Source: Dermatemys mawii | Taxonomy: Eukaryota; Chordata; Testudines; Dermatemydidae | Direction of reading: 5' to 3' | Assembly: GCA_007922305.1 (NCBI GenBank) | Contig: ML677385.1 | Location: forward strand, 4,242,336-4,306,335 | DNA: 64,000 nt | Shown here: positions 46,960-58,450 of the stretch, in pieces | Position numbering within the stretch: the stretch's first letter is position 1 | Layout of the letters: the number at the start of each line of letters is the position of its first letter | Program-made: the position numbers and the translations under genes | The notes under the pieces: model-generated | The model's input: the letters and a program-made list of their open reading frames with translations, nothing else | Told to the model about the DNA's origin: nothing | The model's database searches: none

Positions 46960-47947
46960 ATAGTTTTCTGCTTTCCAAAGAACAGTGAAAGAATAATACT
47001 GGCAGCAAAGAAGTCAAAAAGTGAATAAGAATGAAATGGAAAAACCCTTTTTGTCCCTAGAAATGGCCCTTCCCAACACTTCCACAGATTCATTTTTCCA
47101 TCATGTTTTTGGCTGGCTAGATCGGCGAGCATACCCAGTGTGGGTCTTTTTTTCAGTTAGATATAGCGAAGTTGATCCTGGCAGCCAGGCCCCGCCCGCA
47201 ACCCAGGAGGCACAGTTGAATGAAGCAATTAATCATAAATCGCCTTCTGAAAGAAGGCATCTGTTTGGTGAAAAAAAAAATGGAACAAGTAACTATTCCT
47301 TCACAAGTGTCTCTACGAAGTAGGCACAAACTAATGTGGATATGGTGTCCTTTGGTTTCACATTTTTTTCTGTTAAAAATATAGATATGATTTTTCAAAA
47401 ATGGTTGCACCACAGATATTTGTGTATGTGATATATTTAAAGAGCTTTCTCACATGATATGAGGGATGTTATCTTAATCATCTTTGTGGTAAAAACTAGT
47501 TCTCTTGCCCATCATTTTAGGAAACTTGCCAGGCATTCTTCTAGGATAAAAAAGTTAGCACTGTGTGTATTTTTTAAAACAAAATTAATATAGTGCTAGA
47601 GCCTGCTGTGTTTCCATATCACAGGTACAAAAGGGCAGCAGTTATTCAAGCTCCCCTTTAATGCATGCTACTTCAAAAACGAATCTGCAAGGAGTTTGGA
47701 TCTATTTCTTTGCAATGTTTGAAAGAGAAGTATTATGTGGCACTGGCAAATTATATGCTGGGTATCTCATTTATGTAATTTTATAAGTGCAGGAATAGAA
47801 TTGCAGTGTTATCTAGGGTACAGCATTATCTGTTGTTGTTACAAAGAGCAAGTCTTTTAAATGCTATCTTTTTGAGCTCATGCCTAATTTAGTACTGTAA
47901 TGTCTTTTCATGAAAATACCTTAGAAATGTAGTATAAAAAAAATGTG
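46960..47947. other. No recognised gene; holds the donor-like copy at 47824-47888
   Basis: Intergenic sequence. The 47824-47888 block is the inverted partner of 46028-46089. A frame at 47021-47323 has no recognisable domain. Confidence 0.45.
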
Positions 47948-48160
47948 GTGGGATGGATAGCTCAGTGGTTTGAGCATTGACCTGCTAAACCCAGCCTTGT
48001 AAGCTCAATCCTTGAGGGGGCCATTTAGGGATCTGGGACAAAAAATCTGTCAGGGGACAGTACTTGGCCCTGCTAGTGTAGGCAGGGGACTGGACTCGAT
48101 GACATTTCAAGGTCTTTCCAGCTGTATGAGATAAGTGTCTCTCTCTCTCTCTCCATATAT
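47948..48160 (+). mobile_element. Turtle tRNA-derived SINE (Cry/Pol III SINE), plus strand
   Basis: The tRNA-like head contains TAGCTCAGTGG (box A, 47957-47967) and a degenerate box B 'gtaagctcaatcc' (about 47999-48011). It is followed by 'gggggccatttagggatctg', 'aatctgtcaggggacagtac' and the CR1-like tail 'ggactggactcgatgacatt'. It ends in (TC)n and then a short TATA/AAATA tail. It matches the layout of the copy at 12873-13066, in the opposite orientation. Confidence 0.9.
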
Positions 48161-48180
48161 ATAAATAAATAAAACCCCTA

Positions 48181-50180
48181 CATAAACTCATGGTGTGTGC
48201 TTCCTGTTTTGTTAGATAACTATCTTCACAGGCATCTCAAACAACACAATCTTCACTTTAAAAGTTGATCTGGTTGAAGGGCTAACAATTCAAATTCTAG
48301 AATAGAATAGCTAGATCTTTCTTTCCAGTTCCCTTTTAAATCTGTAAGTGATACAGTATTGAGTATGTTTTTATCATGTACAGAAGTAGGCATATATAAT
48401 CCTTCTAAAGATTTTTAAGTTGCATAATGCAAAGGCAGTCCTATGTTGCTCATTTGGATTTTTTTGACAAAGAGGTTGAGTCTTCTCCATCCAGATCTCA
48501 ATAAAGCTTAAGATTCCCTTACAGCAATCAATAAGATTGAGGGTATTTCAAATAGAATAAAACATGATGCTTAGAATATATGCTTAGATTTTGAGGGTAT
48601 TGCTGCAGAGAATGTAGCTTTTCTCTTAGCTGTAATTAAAAGTTACAACGTTTCCTCCTATGTTTTAACAGCCTTCATTTCACAAATTTGTCAAAACAGG
48701 GTGGTATCCCATCAGTTATGAAGTGTGATTCAAAATGAATAAGGATGAGGTCATGCCAAAATGTGTGAGTTTGTTCATTGTATGTGAATGTCTGAAAGAT
48801 GAAAAGATTAATTAAGAAATGACATAAATCCTGTAAAAAGATTGAACCAGCATCTGGTTATTTCCTTCATAAAATTTCTGCTATGAGAAGATGGATTCTA
48901 CTGTGGAACTCAACTGGCTGTACTCCACTGCCTTGGTATTGACGGTAATGAGAGCTGGATCAGCCCCTAATGGAACTGAATATATGCCAGTGGCGATATT
49001 TACTAGGATAAATCTTTTCTCCCAACTAATTCCTGGGCTTCACCGGGATGATGCCATCAAACTCGTTCTTTTCTCCACTTTAATGTATATGAAATAAACA
49101 TTTTTTCCCTCTCCTAGTTTGTCTCTTTTCTTTGAAGGCTGGCCAGCCACTTTTCAGTTAACAGTTGGGACTTTCACCAGGAGGAAACTAATTTGGGAGG
49201 GACTGGGAAAGCTTCCAGTGTTAAAACTTCTCCTCCCTTATGTTTCCAAGGCCTCTAAGTATGATTTGTATTCTCTTTGACTGTTTATGGCGTTTAGTTT
49301 TGTTAATTTAGTTTTGAATATAAATTCTCTAATACACAAAGTTAGTATTCAGATATTTCTTTTTTAGCAGTTTCCTTCATTCAGAAGAGAAGCCCTCATG
49401 CTTTTTTACCAGGCTGAGAGAATATCAAGTGTATAGTACTTCTATGGAAATGTAGTCCCAAATTGAAAGCTATATGATGGCAAATTGGCACTAGGACTCT
49501 GAGAGAAAATTTTGGGAAGCTGCTTCCCTAGAAGTGGGTAGAATTTTCCAGAACTCCCTCAGCAATGACCTAAATGTTGAAGGGAGCAGTTTCTTCACTG
49601 CTTTCTTATATGAGTCAAGAAGCCAGCAGGGTAGGGTATTTGTAAAGTGACTAGAGAGCTTTTTCACTTCTCAATCAGTAGTATGAATCAATCTTAGGTC
49701 ACTATAACCAAAATTTGTTATTAACTAATGACTATTTGGTAGTCTATAATGAAATTAGTTGAAGGTCCTAATCTGATGTTTTAACACCTGATCCAGGAAA
49801 TCACTTATGTTAGTCCCATTGACTTCATATGCTTAAAGTTTAGGATATGCTTAGCTGCTTTGCTGGACTGGGTCCTGAATAAATAAGTATGATCATCACA
49901 AAAACCATGGGTACATCTGGCACCATTGTCAGTGGGGTAAGTAGAAACATCCGAGATTTGAGTGGATATGGATACTGAACTGTTCCTCCTTTCCTATAAT
50001 TGGTGCACCTTGAAAAAGACCAAGGCATATTGGCAGTCAGCATGGAAAAGTTTACACTGCTGCAGTTCATCTGTGTGTTCTGTGGATAAACAGAAGACAA
50101 AGTACCAAACTCATTACAAAAATCAAAAATATCACTGAAGTCAGTTGGGGATTTAATTTCTGGTTTTTAGTTAGGTGATT
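48181..50180. other. No recognised gene or repeat
   Basis: AT-rich intergenic DNA. A small frame at 48891-49097 shows no known domain. 49795-49870 resembles part of the hairpin MITE family at 43344. Confidence 0.4.
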
Positions 50181-50183
50181 ACC

Positions 50184-50750
50184 AGTGGCAGAATAGCCAC
50201 TGGGCTGACGGGACCTGTGCTCAGGAGCTCTAGCCAACCAGAGGGCCTGGAAAAAATTCACAGCTGGGGCAGAAGCCCAGAGTCCCTGTGCCCCTACTCC
50301 ACTTTGCGGCATCAGCAGTTGGACAGGGGAACGCACCCCCAGCAGCTTCCCAAACCCCATCCCCAGAAGAAGCTGCTGTGTGGGAGAAGCCCCAGCACCT
50401 ATACACCCTGTCCCTGGCAAAAGCCATGGAGCAGCAAGGAAAGTCCCCATGCCTGACCCTGCTCTCTAGCAGAAGCACCGGGTGGGCAGGAGAAGCTCCA
50501 GAGCCCTGACCCTGGTCCACTGCAGAAGCGCGGGGGTTCGCAGGGGAAGCCCCAGTGCACAGACTCTGGCTGCGGCCCTGGGACTGAAGGAGCTCAAACT
50601 CCGTGTTGTGGCCAGGGGCTGTGGCGCAGACAGAGCTTCTTTAGTCTTGGGATCACAGTGACGAAGGGGAAGGCAAAAAGGAGCAAAAAGGGTTACAGGG
50701 CTGCAGTGAGGGGCACGGAATGAGGAGGACCCTGGATGGAGCAGGGGTGG
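50184..50750. mobile_element. Possible GC-rich hAT fragment
   Basis: A GC-rich block in AT-rich surroundings with repeated 'gaagccccagtgc' / 'gaagctccagagc' units. The left edge 'cagtggcagaatagccactg' resembles a hAT terminus; no matching right end was found. Overlapping frames on both strands (50067-50816) reflect the composition, not genes. Confidence 0.35.
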
Positions 50751-50839
50751 GCCTGGGGAAAATGAATGTCCAAAGATGAAGCAATAGCTCAGAGAACTGC
50801 AAACTGTCCTATTCATCTTTGTTGTTTGTCATGTCACAG

Positions 50840-51838
50840 TCATGTTGGAAGGGCATAACGAGCGGGGTCCTGCAGGGATCGGTTCTGGGTCCGGTTCTGT
50901 TCAATATTTTCATCAGTGATTTAGATAATGGCATAGAGAGAACACTTATAAAGTTTGGAGACGATACCAAGCTGGGAGGGGTTGCAAGTGCTTTGGAGGA
51001 TAGGATTAAATTCAAAATGATCTGGACAAACGGGAGAAATGGTCTGAAGTAAATAGGATGAAATTCAATAAGGACAAACGCAAAGTACTCCACTTAGGAA
51101 GGAACAATCAGTTGCACTCATACAAAATGGGAAATGACTGCCTAGGAAGGAGTAATGCAGAAAGGGATCTGGGGGGTCAGAGTGGACCACAAGCTAAATA
51201 TGAAACAACAGCATAACGCTGTTGCAAAAAAAGCAAATATAATTCTGGGATGTATTAGCAGGAGTTTTGTCAGCAAGACACAAGTAGTAATTCTTCCGCT
51301 CTACTCTGTGCTGATTAGGCCTCCACTGGAGTATTGTGTCCAGTTCTGGGCACCACACTTCAGGCACTATGTGGACGAATTGGAGAAAGTCCAGAGAAGA
51401 AAAACAAAAATGATTATAGGTCTAGAAAATATGACCTATGAGGGAAGATTGAAAATATTGGGTTTGTTTTGTCTGGAGAAGAGAAGACAGAGGGGACATG
51501 ATAACTGTTTTCAAGATTTCATGCATAAAAGGTTGTTACAAGGAGGAGGGAGAAAAATTGTTCTTGACCTCTGAGGATAGGACAAGAAGCAATTGCCTTA
51601 AATTGCAGCAAGAGCAGTTTAGGTTGGATATTAGGAAAAAAATACTAACTGTGGGTGTGATTAAGCTCTGGAATAAATTGCCTAGGGACGTTGTGGAATC
51701 TCCATCATTGGGGATTTTTAAGAGCAGGTTGGACAAACACCTGCCAGGCATGGTCTAGATAATACTTAGTCCTGTCTTGAGTGCAGGGGACTGGACTAGA
51801 TGACCTCTCGAGGTCCCTTCCTGTTCTATTATTCTAAC
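50840..51838 (+). pseudogene. CR1 LINE 3' half (ORF2 C-terminal part and tail)
   Basis: Plus-strand frames give, in order, '[20 protein letters not shown]' and '[16 protein letters not shown]' (a decayed ADDTKLGG catalytic block) near 50857-51000. They continue with 'WGVRVDHKLNM' at about 51170-51205 and 'YSVLIRPPLEYCVQFWAPH' with 'LEKVQRRKTKMI' at 51300-51417. The end is 'DIRKKILTVGVIKLWNKLP' and 'SLGIFKSRLDKHL' at about 51620-51745. It ends with the CR1 3' tail 'ctcgaggtcccttcctgttc' and 'tattattctaa'. The order and tail are diagnostic of CR1. Several frameshifts and stops inactivate it, and the 5' part is missing. Confidence 0.9.
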
Positions 51839-51839
51839 T

Positions 51840-53460
51840 TCAAAATGTAATACTATGAACTTTATTGTCAACATTGTAACCCTTCTGCCAAGTGGAGTTG
51901 GCAACAAGTGCTAGATCCAACATCTAGGGATTCCTTTTTGACAATACAGCACAAAACTGGCTTAAGCCCCCACTCAGTAACCTTGGAAAATTACACCCTT
52001 GGGCACATCTAAGAGGCAGTACATCCCCTCTTGCAAGCCCCAAATCTGGGTGTCGAAAATAAACTTTTAATAAAAAGGGGAAAGTAACTTGGGAAAATGC
52101 TGCAAGCACAATTCATAATCATAAGATCATGAGCAAAAGATCCATCCCAGAATACTCTGCCTCAGATTCTCACCTTCTGATGAGAGAGTCCAACAACCAG
52201 AAGTTCCTATAACGTGTCCCTCCTCACCCCCACAGCCCACTCACAATTGTGGACCTTGGTCAGTGAAGAGCCAGAGTTCAGAGATGCATTCGTCTGAGTT
52301 CACCTCCTACCCCGAGAGCAGAAGATACCTTGCTTGCTCCATTGGTTGGCTGCTCACCCTACCGGTCAGCCACTCGGACTACCAGCCACTTGCTCCACTG
52401 TCAGCTGCTCCACTGCCTTGCTCACTCCCCTTTCATCCTCGCCACTGGCCACAAACTCTGTCCTCTGCAACTTGCCACAACAGTTGGCCACTCCGCAGTC
52501 AGATGCTCATCCCAATGGTCAGCCGCTGGCTCTGCTGCAACTTCTGGTATGCCCTGAGGTCCCACCGCTTAATACAGCTTTCAGTGATTTCACTGCTAGT
52601 GGGAAAGCCCCACTGCTAGTGCAGAATAGACAGTCTCTTTCATCAGAGATTTTGATGATATTAGCTGTATTGATCTACAGCCAAAGACTCTCCTCTGGGT
52701 CTTAATCAGCTTTGTCATTACACAATAGAGAGAAGAAGAAGGGTCAAATGGTTGTCTAGGATCCTTAAGCAGAACTCACACTAGCAGGTACAAACGCCTG
52801 ATCCCACCCTCTCATTTCCACTGGTCTTTGGCACCTCTGCCCCCTACCTAGTGAGGGCAGTTCAGTTGAGAATGAATCCCTCAATCAGGGCATACGAAGC
52901 ACAATTCTATTGCCCTTTATTCACAGCAAGTGTAACAATACTTTATTACTGCTGCTCCCTAATAACAAAATGACTTGCAATCCAACGCCACCGTAAAGTG
53001 ATCATTTGGGCAAAGCAGCTTCAACATGCTGTACACCTAGGCATAGTGGGTGGCTCTATACAAACTAAGGGGTCGGTTCCTGAAGTTTTCTTCCTCAGCT
53101 CATCACTAGATGTCAGCGGAGAAGTCACTCAGACCCTGCTTACACATTGTAAACTATTTCACTGCTGATCATTTTAACACCCAACTAATATGCTTCTTCC
53201 ACAAACTCAAACTTCCTCTCCCACCTCCTCAGATGTCAAAAGCCTCAACTTTCTCACTGCTCAAGTGCAGAAACCTGCATCTTCCTCGGACAACTTCTCT
53301 AATAATTATTCATTTCATTTTTGTGTCTCACAACTGCAAGTTTAGGGGTAGTGTAAAATAATTTGAGTTTAATATATAATTTAATAACACCACAGATGTA
53401 TTGATTGTACTATTCATTAGCATAGTTTATTCAGTATAAGCCTCCCTTTTTTTAAAATGT
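51840..53460. other. Unassigned, with a degenerate CAGCCACT-type repeat
   Basis: 52330-52545 contains recurring 'gtcagcc', 'actggcc', 'ttggccactc' and 'gctgctcc' units in loose tandem. Around it (51930-52990) the sequence is neutral and may be a longer transposon piece that I could not identify. 'aataaa' occurs at about 52060. No credible gene was found. Confidence 0.4.
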
Positions 53461-53504
53461 ATCTGAAACTGCTGCAGTGTCATCACTCTGCTGCACTGGA
53501 AGAA

Positions 53505-53835
53505 CACAGCTGTGTGTGTCTGTATTGCAGCTGGGAGGTGTGATTCCCAGCACAGGTAGAACGCCTGGTACTAGCTCTGCTGGAGCTAGTGCACTAAAAA
53601 TAGCAGTGTGGACATTGTTGTATGGGTAGCAGCTCACGCTAGCCACCCAACCTCAGACTCATGGGGTTGGATGGGATTCAACTCAGGAGGGCGGCCCAAG
53701 CCGTTGCCCATGCGTGTGCTACAAGACTATGCTGCTCTTGTTAGCGTGCTAACTAGAGCAAAGCTAGCACGAGTCTGTCTGCCCACACTGGAAATTACAC
53801 CTCTGAGCAGCAGTGTAGAAATACCCACAAATGTC
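53505..53835. mobile_element. Harbinger-like MITE fragment
   Basis: It contains 'cagctgggaggtgtgattcc' and, further on, its approximate inverse 'ggaaattacacctctgagca', plus 'ctagctctgctggagctagt' and 'ctaactagagcaaagctagc'. It ends 'gcagtgtagaaatacccaca', close to a 'gggtatgtctacac'-type Harbinger end. The left end is not clear, so the limits are approximate. Confidence 0.5.
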
Positions 53836-54650
53836 AGGATCTTTTTCAAGCTTCACTGTAAAGAGTGTCTCAAGAGCTGATCCACGGTTGCGTAGAATAA
53901 CATGAAAAACACACCCTACACTGCTGCCAGATTGGGAAGGAATTCCTAGCAGAATAATTTTTTTTCTTTTAAATAATGTTCTTATGGGATCCTGAAGCCT
54001 TTGAAAGCACATGAACCCTGAGAAACATCTATACTTTGGCTCCTACTCTCTGTTAAATAATTATTCTTGATTTGTGTACCAATTAGTCAGGATTCTGTGG
54101 TTAGATCATTAAAGTTGGCTAAGTTGCTATTGCTGTTTTATAATTAGCTCCAGCTTTTGTATGTGTCTTTCTTTCTTGGGGGAATTTTTGACATATCTCT
54201 GAAGTGGACATTGTGTGACTCCAACTTAGTGTATGACTTCAAGAGTACTATGATCACACCCTTCCTCAAGGGAAATTATACTTTCAGCTTCTTTGTTTCC
54301 CTTCAGACCCGAAGAAGAGTTTCGTGTAGCTCGAAAGCTAGTTTTGTTAACCAAGAAGTTGGTCCAGTAAAAGATATTACCTCATCCACCTTGTCTCTCT
54401 GATCCCTGTCATATGATCTGTTTATAGTGAAACACGTACGTAAGTGGTTCTCTGGTTCCAAGCAAGAGTGCTTAGCACTTTGCAGAATCAAGCCCTACAC
54501 TGAGGTTCTGTTCCCATTCTGATGTCGCAGTTGGTACTATGGTTCAACTCCCCTTAACCATATATGCATAGGAGAATCATTTTCTGTTATAAAATAACAT
54601 TTTGATATACTACATTATTCATATAAATGGCACTTTTTTGATGGCGAGTA

Positions 54651-54833
54651 CACCGGACCCTCACTATATCCCGTGTCGCTATAGCACGGGTTCGCGTATA
54701 GCGCAGTCGTTGCCATGGATCCCAAATTTAAATTGGGATCCATGGCAATGCATCTCTCACATTAACGCATCCCCCGTGTTAGCGCAGGACTGTGCACAGA
54801 TCTCAAACCCTGTGCTATAGTGAGGGTCCGGTG
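54651..54833. mobile_element. Short palindromic TA-flanked MITE
   Basis: The ends are perfect 18-bp inverted repeats, CACCGGACCCTCACTATA, flanked by TA on both sides (54649-54650 and 54834-54835). The core holds a perfect inverted repeat TTGCCATGGATCCCAA with a 7-base spacer (54710-54748). At 183 bp it is among the best-preserved elements in the window, and the duplicated TA points to Tc1/mariner machinery. Confidence 0.88.
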
Positions 54834-54839
54834 TACTTG

Positions 54840-55985
54840 AGTGTAATTAGGCAACGCCACTTAACAAAGTGTATACTTTTGTACTATTTAGAAGACTCGC
54901 CTTTACTATATCTTTAAAAAAGTGTTTATATTACTCAGCTCTTGCCCTCACATTTAAATTCCATTTATGCCCAAAAAGTTGGCATCCAACAACTCTTCCA
55001 AAGAAAACTAGTGGAAAAGTCAGTCTTTCCTTCATTCTTGTGTTCAGAAGTGCATGGGCATTACCATGCCTAACAAGCCATTCCCTCCTGAACACAACTG
55101 AAACATTTTCATTGTGCCAGTTCACAGTCCTACGAACATACTAGTAAAGATTTCAACTCAGGGAAACACATATACTTAAGTGCTTTCCTGACCTGGGGGC
55201 AAAGTGCTGAAAATTGCAAGTTTCCTGGAGGCCATTCCTTATCCATCATTTTATGGTTTCCTTACTGCTCTCTTGAAGTGTGAGGTTACTTTTTTTTTTT
55301 GGCTTCACCCCCTAAAATGTTTTTCATCTCACTCAGAAGTCACCTAAATTAACAACTTTTCTGTATTATTTACTATGTTCTAAGGGTCATTAGTTCAAAT
55401 ATTCAAAAGTGTACAGATAGTTACTATCAGAAGTTTAAAACCATAAACTCTCATTACACAGAAAACTTTCTATTTTCCTATACTACTGTAGTAAGTGCAT
55501 TGTGATTTCCACCGTATACTAAAGATGTAAAGATAACACTTCTATGCCAGTTCTACAGTAAAAAGTTAGGTTGACACAGCTATGTAACTCAAGAGTGTGA
55601 AAAAAATCTACACCCTCTGAATGCTATAGTTATGCTGAACCAACCTGCAGTTTAGACAATGCGGGGCTCATGGAGGAACTGTTCCATCGACCTTGCTACT
55701 ACCTCTAAGGAAAGTGGACTAACTACAGTGATGGGAGAACCTCTCATGTCACTATAGTGAGTATCTACACTGAAGCGTTACCTGCAGAGGAGCAGCTGTG
55801 CCACTGTAATGGTTTCAGTGTAGGGATAGCTTATACTAGAGTAACTCTGTTCACATTAGCAATTTTACTTCTGATTAACTCTGTTTTGGGATCAGAATCA
55901 GCCCCCAAAGATATGTAAAATAAAAGAAGAATACAATCTAATGCCTCACAGGTAACACTGCTCTATAGCCAAAATGCTTTTGAAA
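54840..55985. other. No recognised gene; possible MITE piece at 55560-55850
   Basis: The block 55560-55850 has 'agttaggttgacacagctat' and 'tcagtgtagggatagc', which recall Harbinger-type turtle MITEs, but no paired ends were found. The rest is AT-rich and unassigned. Confidence 0.4.
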
Positions 55986-55987
55986 TA

Positions 55988-56072
55988 AATGTAGTCAAAC
56001 TTTACTAATTCTGGGTCACTGAGAACGAAAACGATACTTAAAATTTTTGATTGGCTCTAGTTTTCAAGATAT
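55988..56072 (+). repeat. Left terminal inverted repeat of the transposon
   Basis: Pairs with 58367-58450 on the opposite strand. The inner 25 bp are best conserved (20/25). The outer part contains 'gggtcactgagaacg' against 'gatgtgctgaattc' in the partner. Confidence 0.7.
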
Positions 56073-56465
56073 GCTATTGGGTCAGTATATACGACCCTTG
56101 ACATGGGAATGGCGGAGGATAAGTGAGTTATAAAGGGAAGGGATCTCAATTTAAACCAGAAATGACTAAAATACATCTTTGACTGGATCTATGAATAAAT
56201 CTATGACTGGGTTTGGACAGCACTTGCTTTTTAGGCAAAACAATGAATGATGCAATCTGAAGCTGGTATTGTGTCATACATTATATGAATTGCATCATGT
56301 TATTCCTAGAAGTCATGGATGATACAATCATAACGAAGCTTACATCACTCTGCTGAACAAATTGCCCTATATCAGCTCTAGAAATCATACAGTGTCGTGC
56401 TCTCTTATTTGTCAGTGTTTGATTTTGCAAAGGGACACATTTCTATTTAGCCAAAGTGAGCAGAG

Positions 56466-58133
56466 ATGCCTCGTACTTGTGTGAACAGTGCAGATAACTT
56501 CTGCTATGTTTGTGGTGAAGTGACTTTTGCATCACAAAAGCGCAGTATAACCACTATGGTTAAGAAAGCCTATCACCTTTATTTTGGATGCAAAATTGGA
56601 GATCAGGACAAGAGATGGGCCCCACACATACGCTGCAACACTTGTGCAACAAATCTTTGCCAGTGGTTGAAAAGGAAATCTATGCCTTTTGCAGTGCCAA
56701 TGATTTGGAGAGAGCCAACAGATCATACCAGCAATTGTTACTTCTGCATGGTGCCTCCAGTTGGGAAAGGTGTGTCAAAGAAGAAAAAGTAGACTGTGCA
56801 TTATCCCAACATTCCATCAGCTATACGCCCAATACCCCACAGAGAAGGACTGCCGGTTCCTGATGCACCAGAATCATTCTCACTTGAGTCAGACGAGGAA
56901 GAGGATGAAACTTCTGGTCCTGAACCATCAGTGTTACAGGACCCACATTTTCTCCCATCCTCCTCCTCTGAACCACACCTCATAACACAAGCTGAACTGA
57001 ATGACCTTGTCAGGGATTTGGAACTACCCAAGAGCAAGACAGAGCTGTTGGGCTCCAGACTACAGCAGCGGAATCTCCTGGCAGGTGATGTTAGGGTTTC
57101 CATGTTCCGTGACCGTCAAAAGGATCTTGTCCCATTCTTCTTCATGGAAGGTGATCTTGTAGCCTGCAACAACATCGATGGTGTGATGGCAGCCCTCAAC
57201 ATCGTTCGCGATCCAGATGAGTGGAGACTCTTCATTGATTCATCGAAGATGAGTCTTAAAGCTGTTTTGCTGCATAATGGCAATGTTTTGCCATCAATTC
57301 CAGTTGGTCATGCAGTCCATATGAAGGAAACCTATGACAACATGAAACAACTTTTGAGATGCATAAACTATGACCAACAACAGTGGCAGCTTTGTGGCGA
57401 TTTGAAGGTTGTTGCTCTCTTGCTTGGTCTGCAGACTGGATACACAAAGTACTGCTGTTTTATCTGCAAATGGGATAGTCGTGCAAGAGATTCCCACTAC
57501 ATCAAGAAAGATTGGCCACTCCGACAGTCATTGGAGCCTGGGAGGAAAAGTGTTCAGCATCCACCACTTGTTGAATCAAGGAAGATTTTGTTACCACCCT
57601 TACACATCAAGCTGGGTCTGATGAAGAACTTTGTCAAGACCATTGACAAAACACAAGCAGCTTTCAAGTACCTCCATGGAAAATTTCCAAGATTAAGTGA
57701 AGCTAAGATAAAGGAAGGTGTCTTTGCTGGTCCTCAGATTCCTGAACTTCTTCGAAATGATGCATTTGACCATGCACTGCGTGGCAAGGAAAAGACGGCA
57801 TGGAAAGCCTTCCAGTCAGTGGCAATACGTTTTCTCGGAAACAACAAGGCAGACAACTACAGGTTGTTGGTGGAAAACCTCCTCAAGGCATACAAAAGCC
57901 TTGGTTGCAACATGTCACTAAAGATACATTTTTTGCACTCTCATCTAGATTTTTTTCCACCCAACTGCGGAGCAGTGAGCGACGAGCACGGCGAGCGATT
58001 TCACCAGGACATTGCAACAATGGAGAAACGTTATCAGGGCAAATGGAGCCCATCAATGCTTGCAGACTATTGCTGGACAGTGACAAGAGATGCTCTATTT
58101 AATGAATACAAGAGACAAGCTAAGAAGCGCTGA
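56466..58133 (+). pseudogene. Transposase of a DNA transposon, one in-frame stop
   Basis: A single frame of 555 codons (counting the internal stop) runs from ATG at 56466 to TGA at 58131, interrupted only by TAG at 56790-56792 (codon 109). I see no frameshift. Residues 13-94 form a cysteine-rich domain with C13/C16, C57/C60 and C91/C94 pairs plus H87, likely zinc-binding. Residues 140-160 are acidic (ESDEEEDE) and probably a linker. The core has FIDSS (D258), CGDLK (D312), a CFIC pair (C331, C334) with H344, LPPLHIKLG (H380) and DEHGERFH (E507/E510). This looks like a DDE nuclease fold with a zinc-binding insertion, as in RAG1/Transib/Chapaev-type transposases. The triad is inferred. Similar uncharacterised proteins are, to my memory, frequent in arthropod and reptile genomes. 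A codon such as TGG turned into TAG is the simplest origin of the stop. Confidence 0.85.
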
Positions 58134-58366
58134 GTAGACAGTGAATAGGACTAAACTATGTACATAATAGTTTTTTGCCTTTTGTTTCATAATACATTTT
58201 ATTTATATAACCCTTTTGCTGATTTTTAAAGTGTTACATAAACAGGACAGGTGAAATATTATCATGTAAAGCAACCATAAACACATGAAAAGACCTAGGT
58301 TTACAATTTATGATTAAAACTCTACTATCTACACAATATACATAGACATAAAATGTAAAAACTTAA

Positions 58367-58450
58367 ATATCTTAGAAACAGTAGCCAATCAGTTGTTTTA
58401 ATTGTCATATTTGAATTCAGCACATCAAAATACATAATAAATATCACATT
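58367..58450 (-). repeat. Right terminal inverted repeat of the transposon
   Basis: Partner of 55988-56072. Read on the minus strand, the inner part is TGATTGGCTACTGTTTC then TAAGATAT. Confidence 0.7.

Larger units (their letters stand above)
55988..58450 (+). mobile_element. Nearly complete cut-and-paste DNA transposon (~2.46 kb)
   Basis: The element carries a long transposase frame (56466-58133) between diverged terminal inverted repeats. The best part pairs 56048-56072 (TGATTGGCT...AAGATAT) with the reverse complement of 58367-58391, at 20 of 25 identical bases without gaps. Weaker similarity (about 33 of 60) extends outward to about 55988 and 58450, where both arms read AATGT. The exact outer ends and any target duplication could not be fixed. 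Non-coding spacers of about 0.4 kb (left) and 0.25 kb (right) lie between repeats and gene. The superfamily is not established. Confidence 0.75.

Noticed and set aside
47957..48011. tRNA gene
   Set aside because: The box A/box B-like motifs belong to the tRNA-derived head of a SINE; box B is degenerate and no cloverleaf is complete.
50067..50816. Overlapping frames of about 100 codons
   Set aside because: GC-rich repeat block; frames exist on both strands and share no domain.
56801..57103. Minus-strand 100-codon frame inside the transposase
   Set aside because: Shadow of the plus-strand transposase, Ser-rich from the acidic linker on the other strand.
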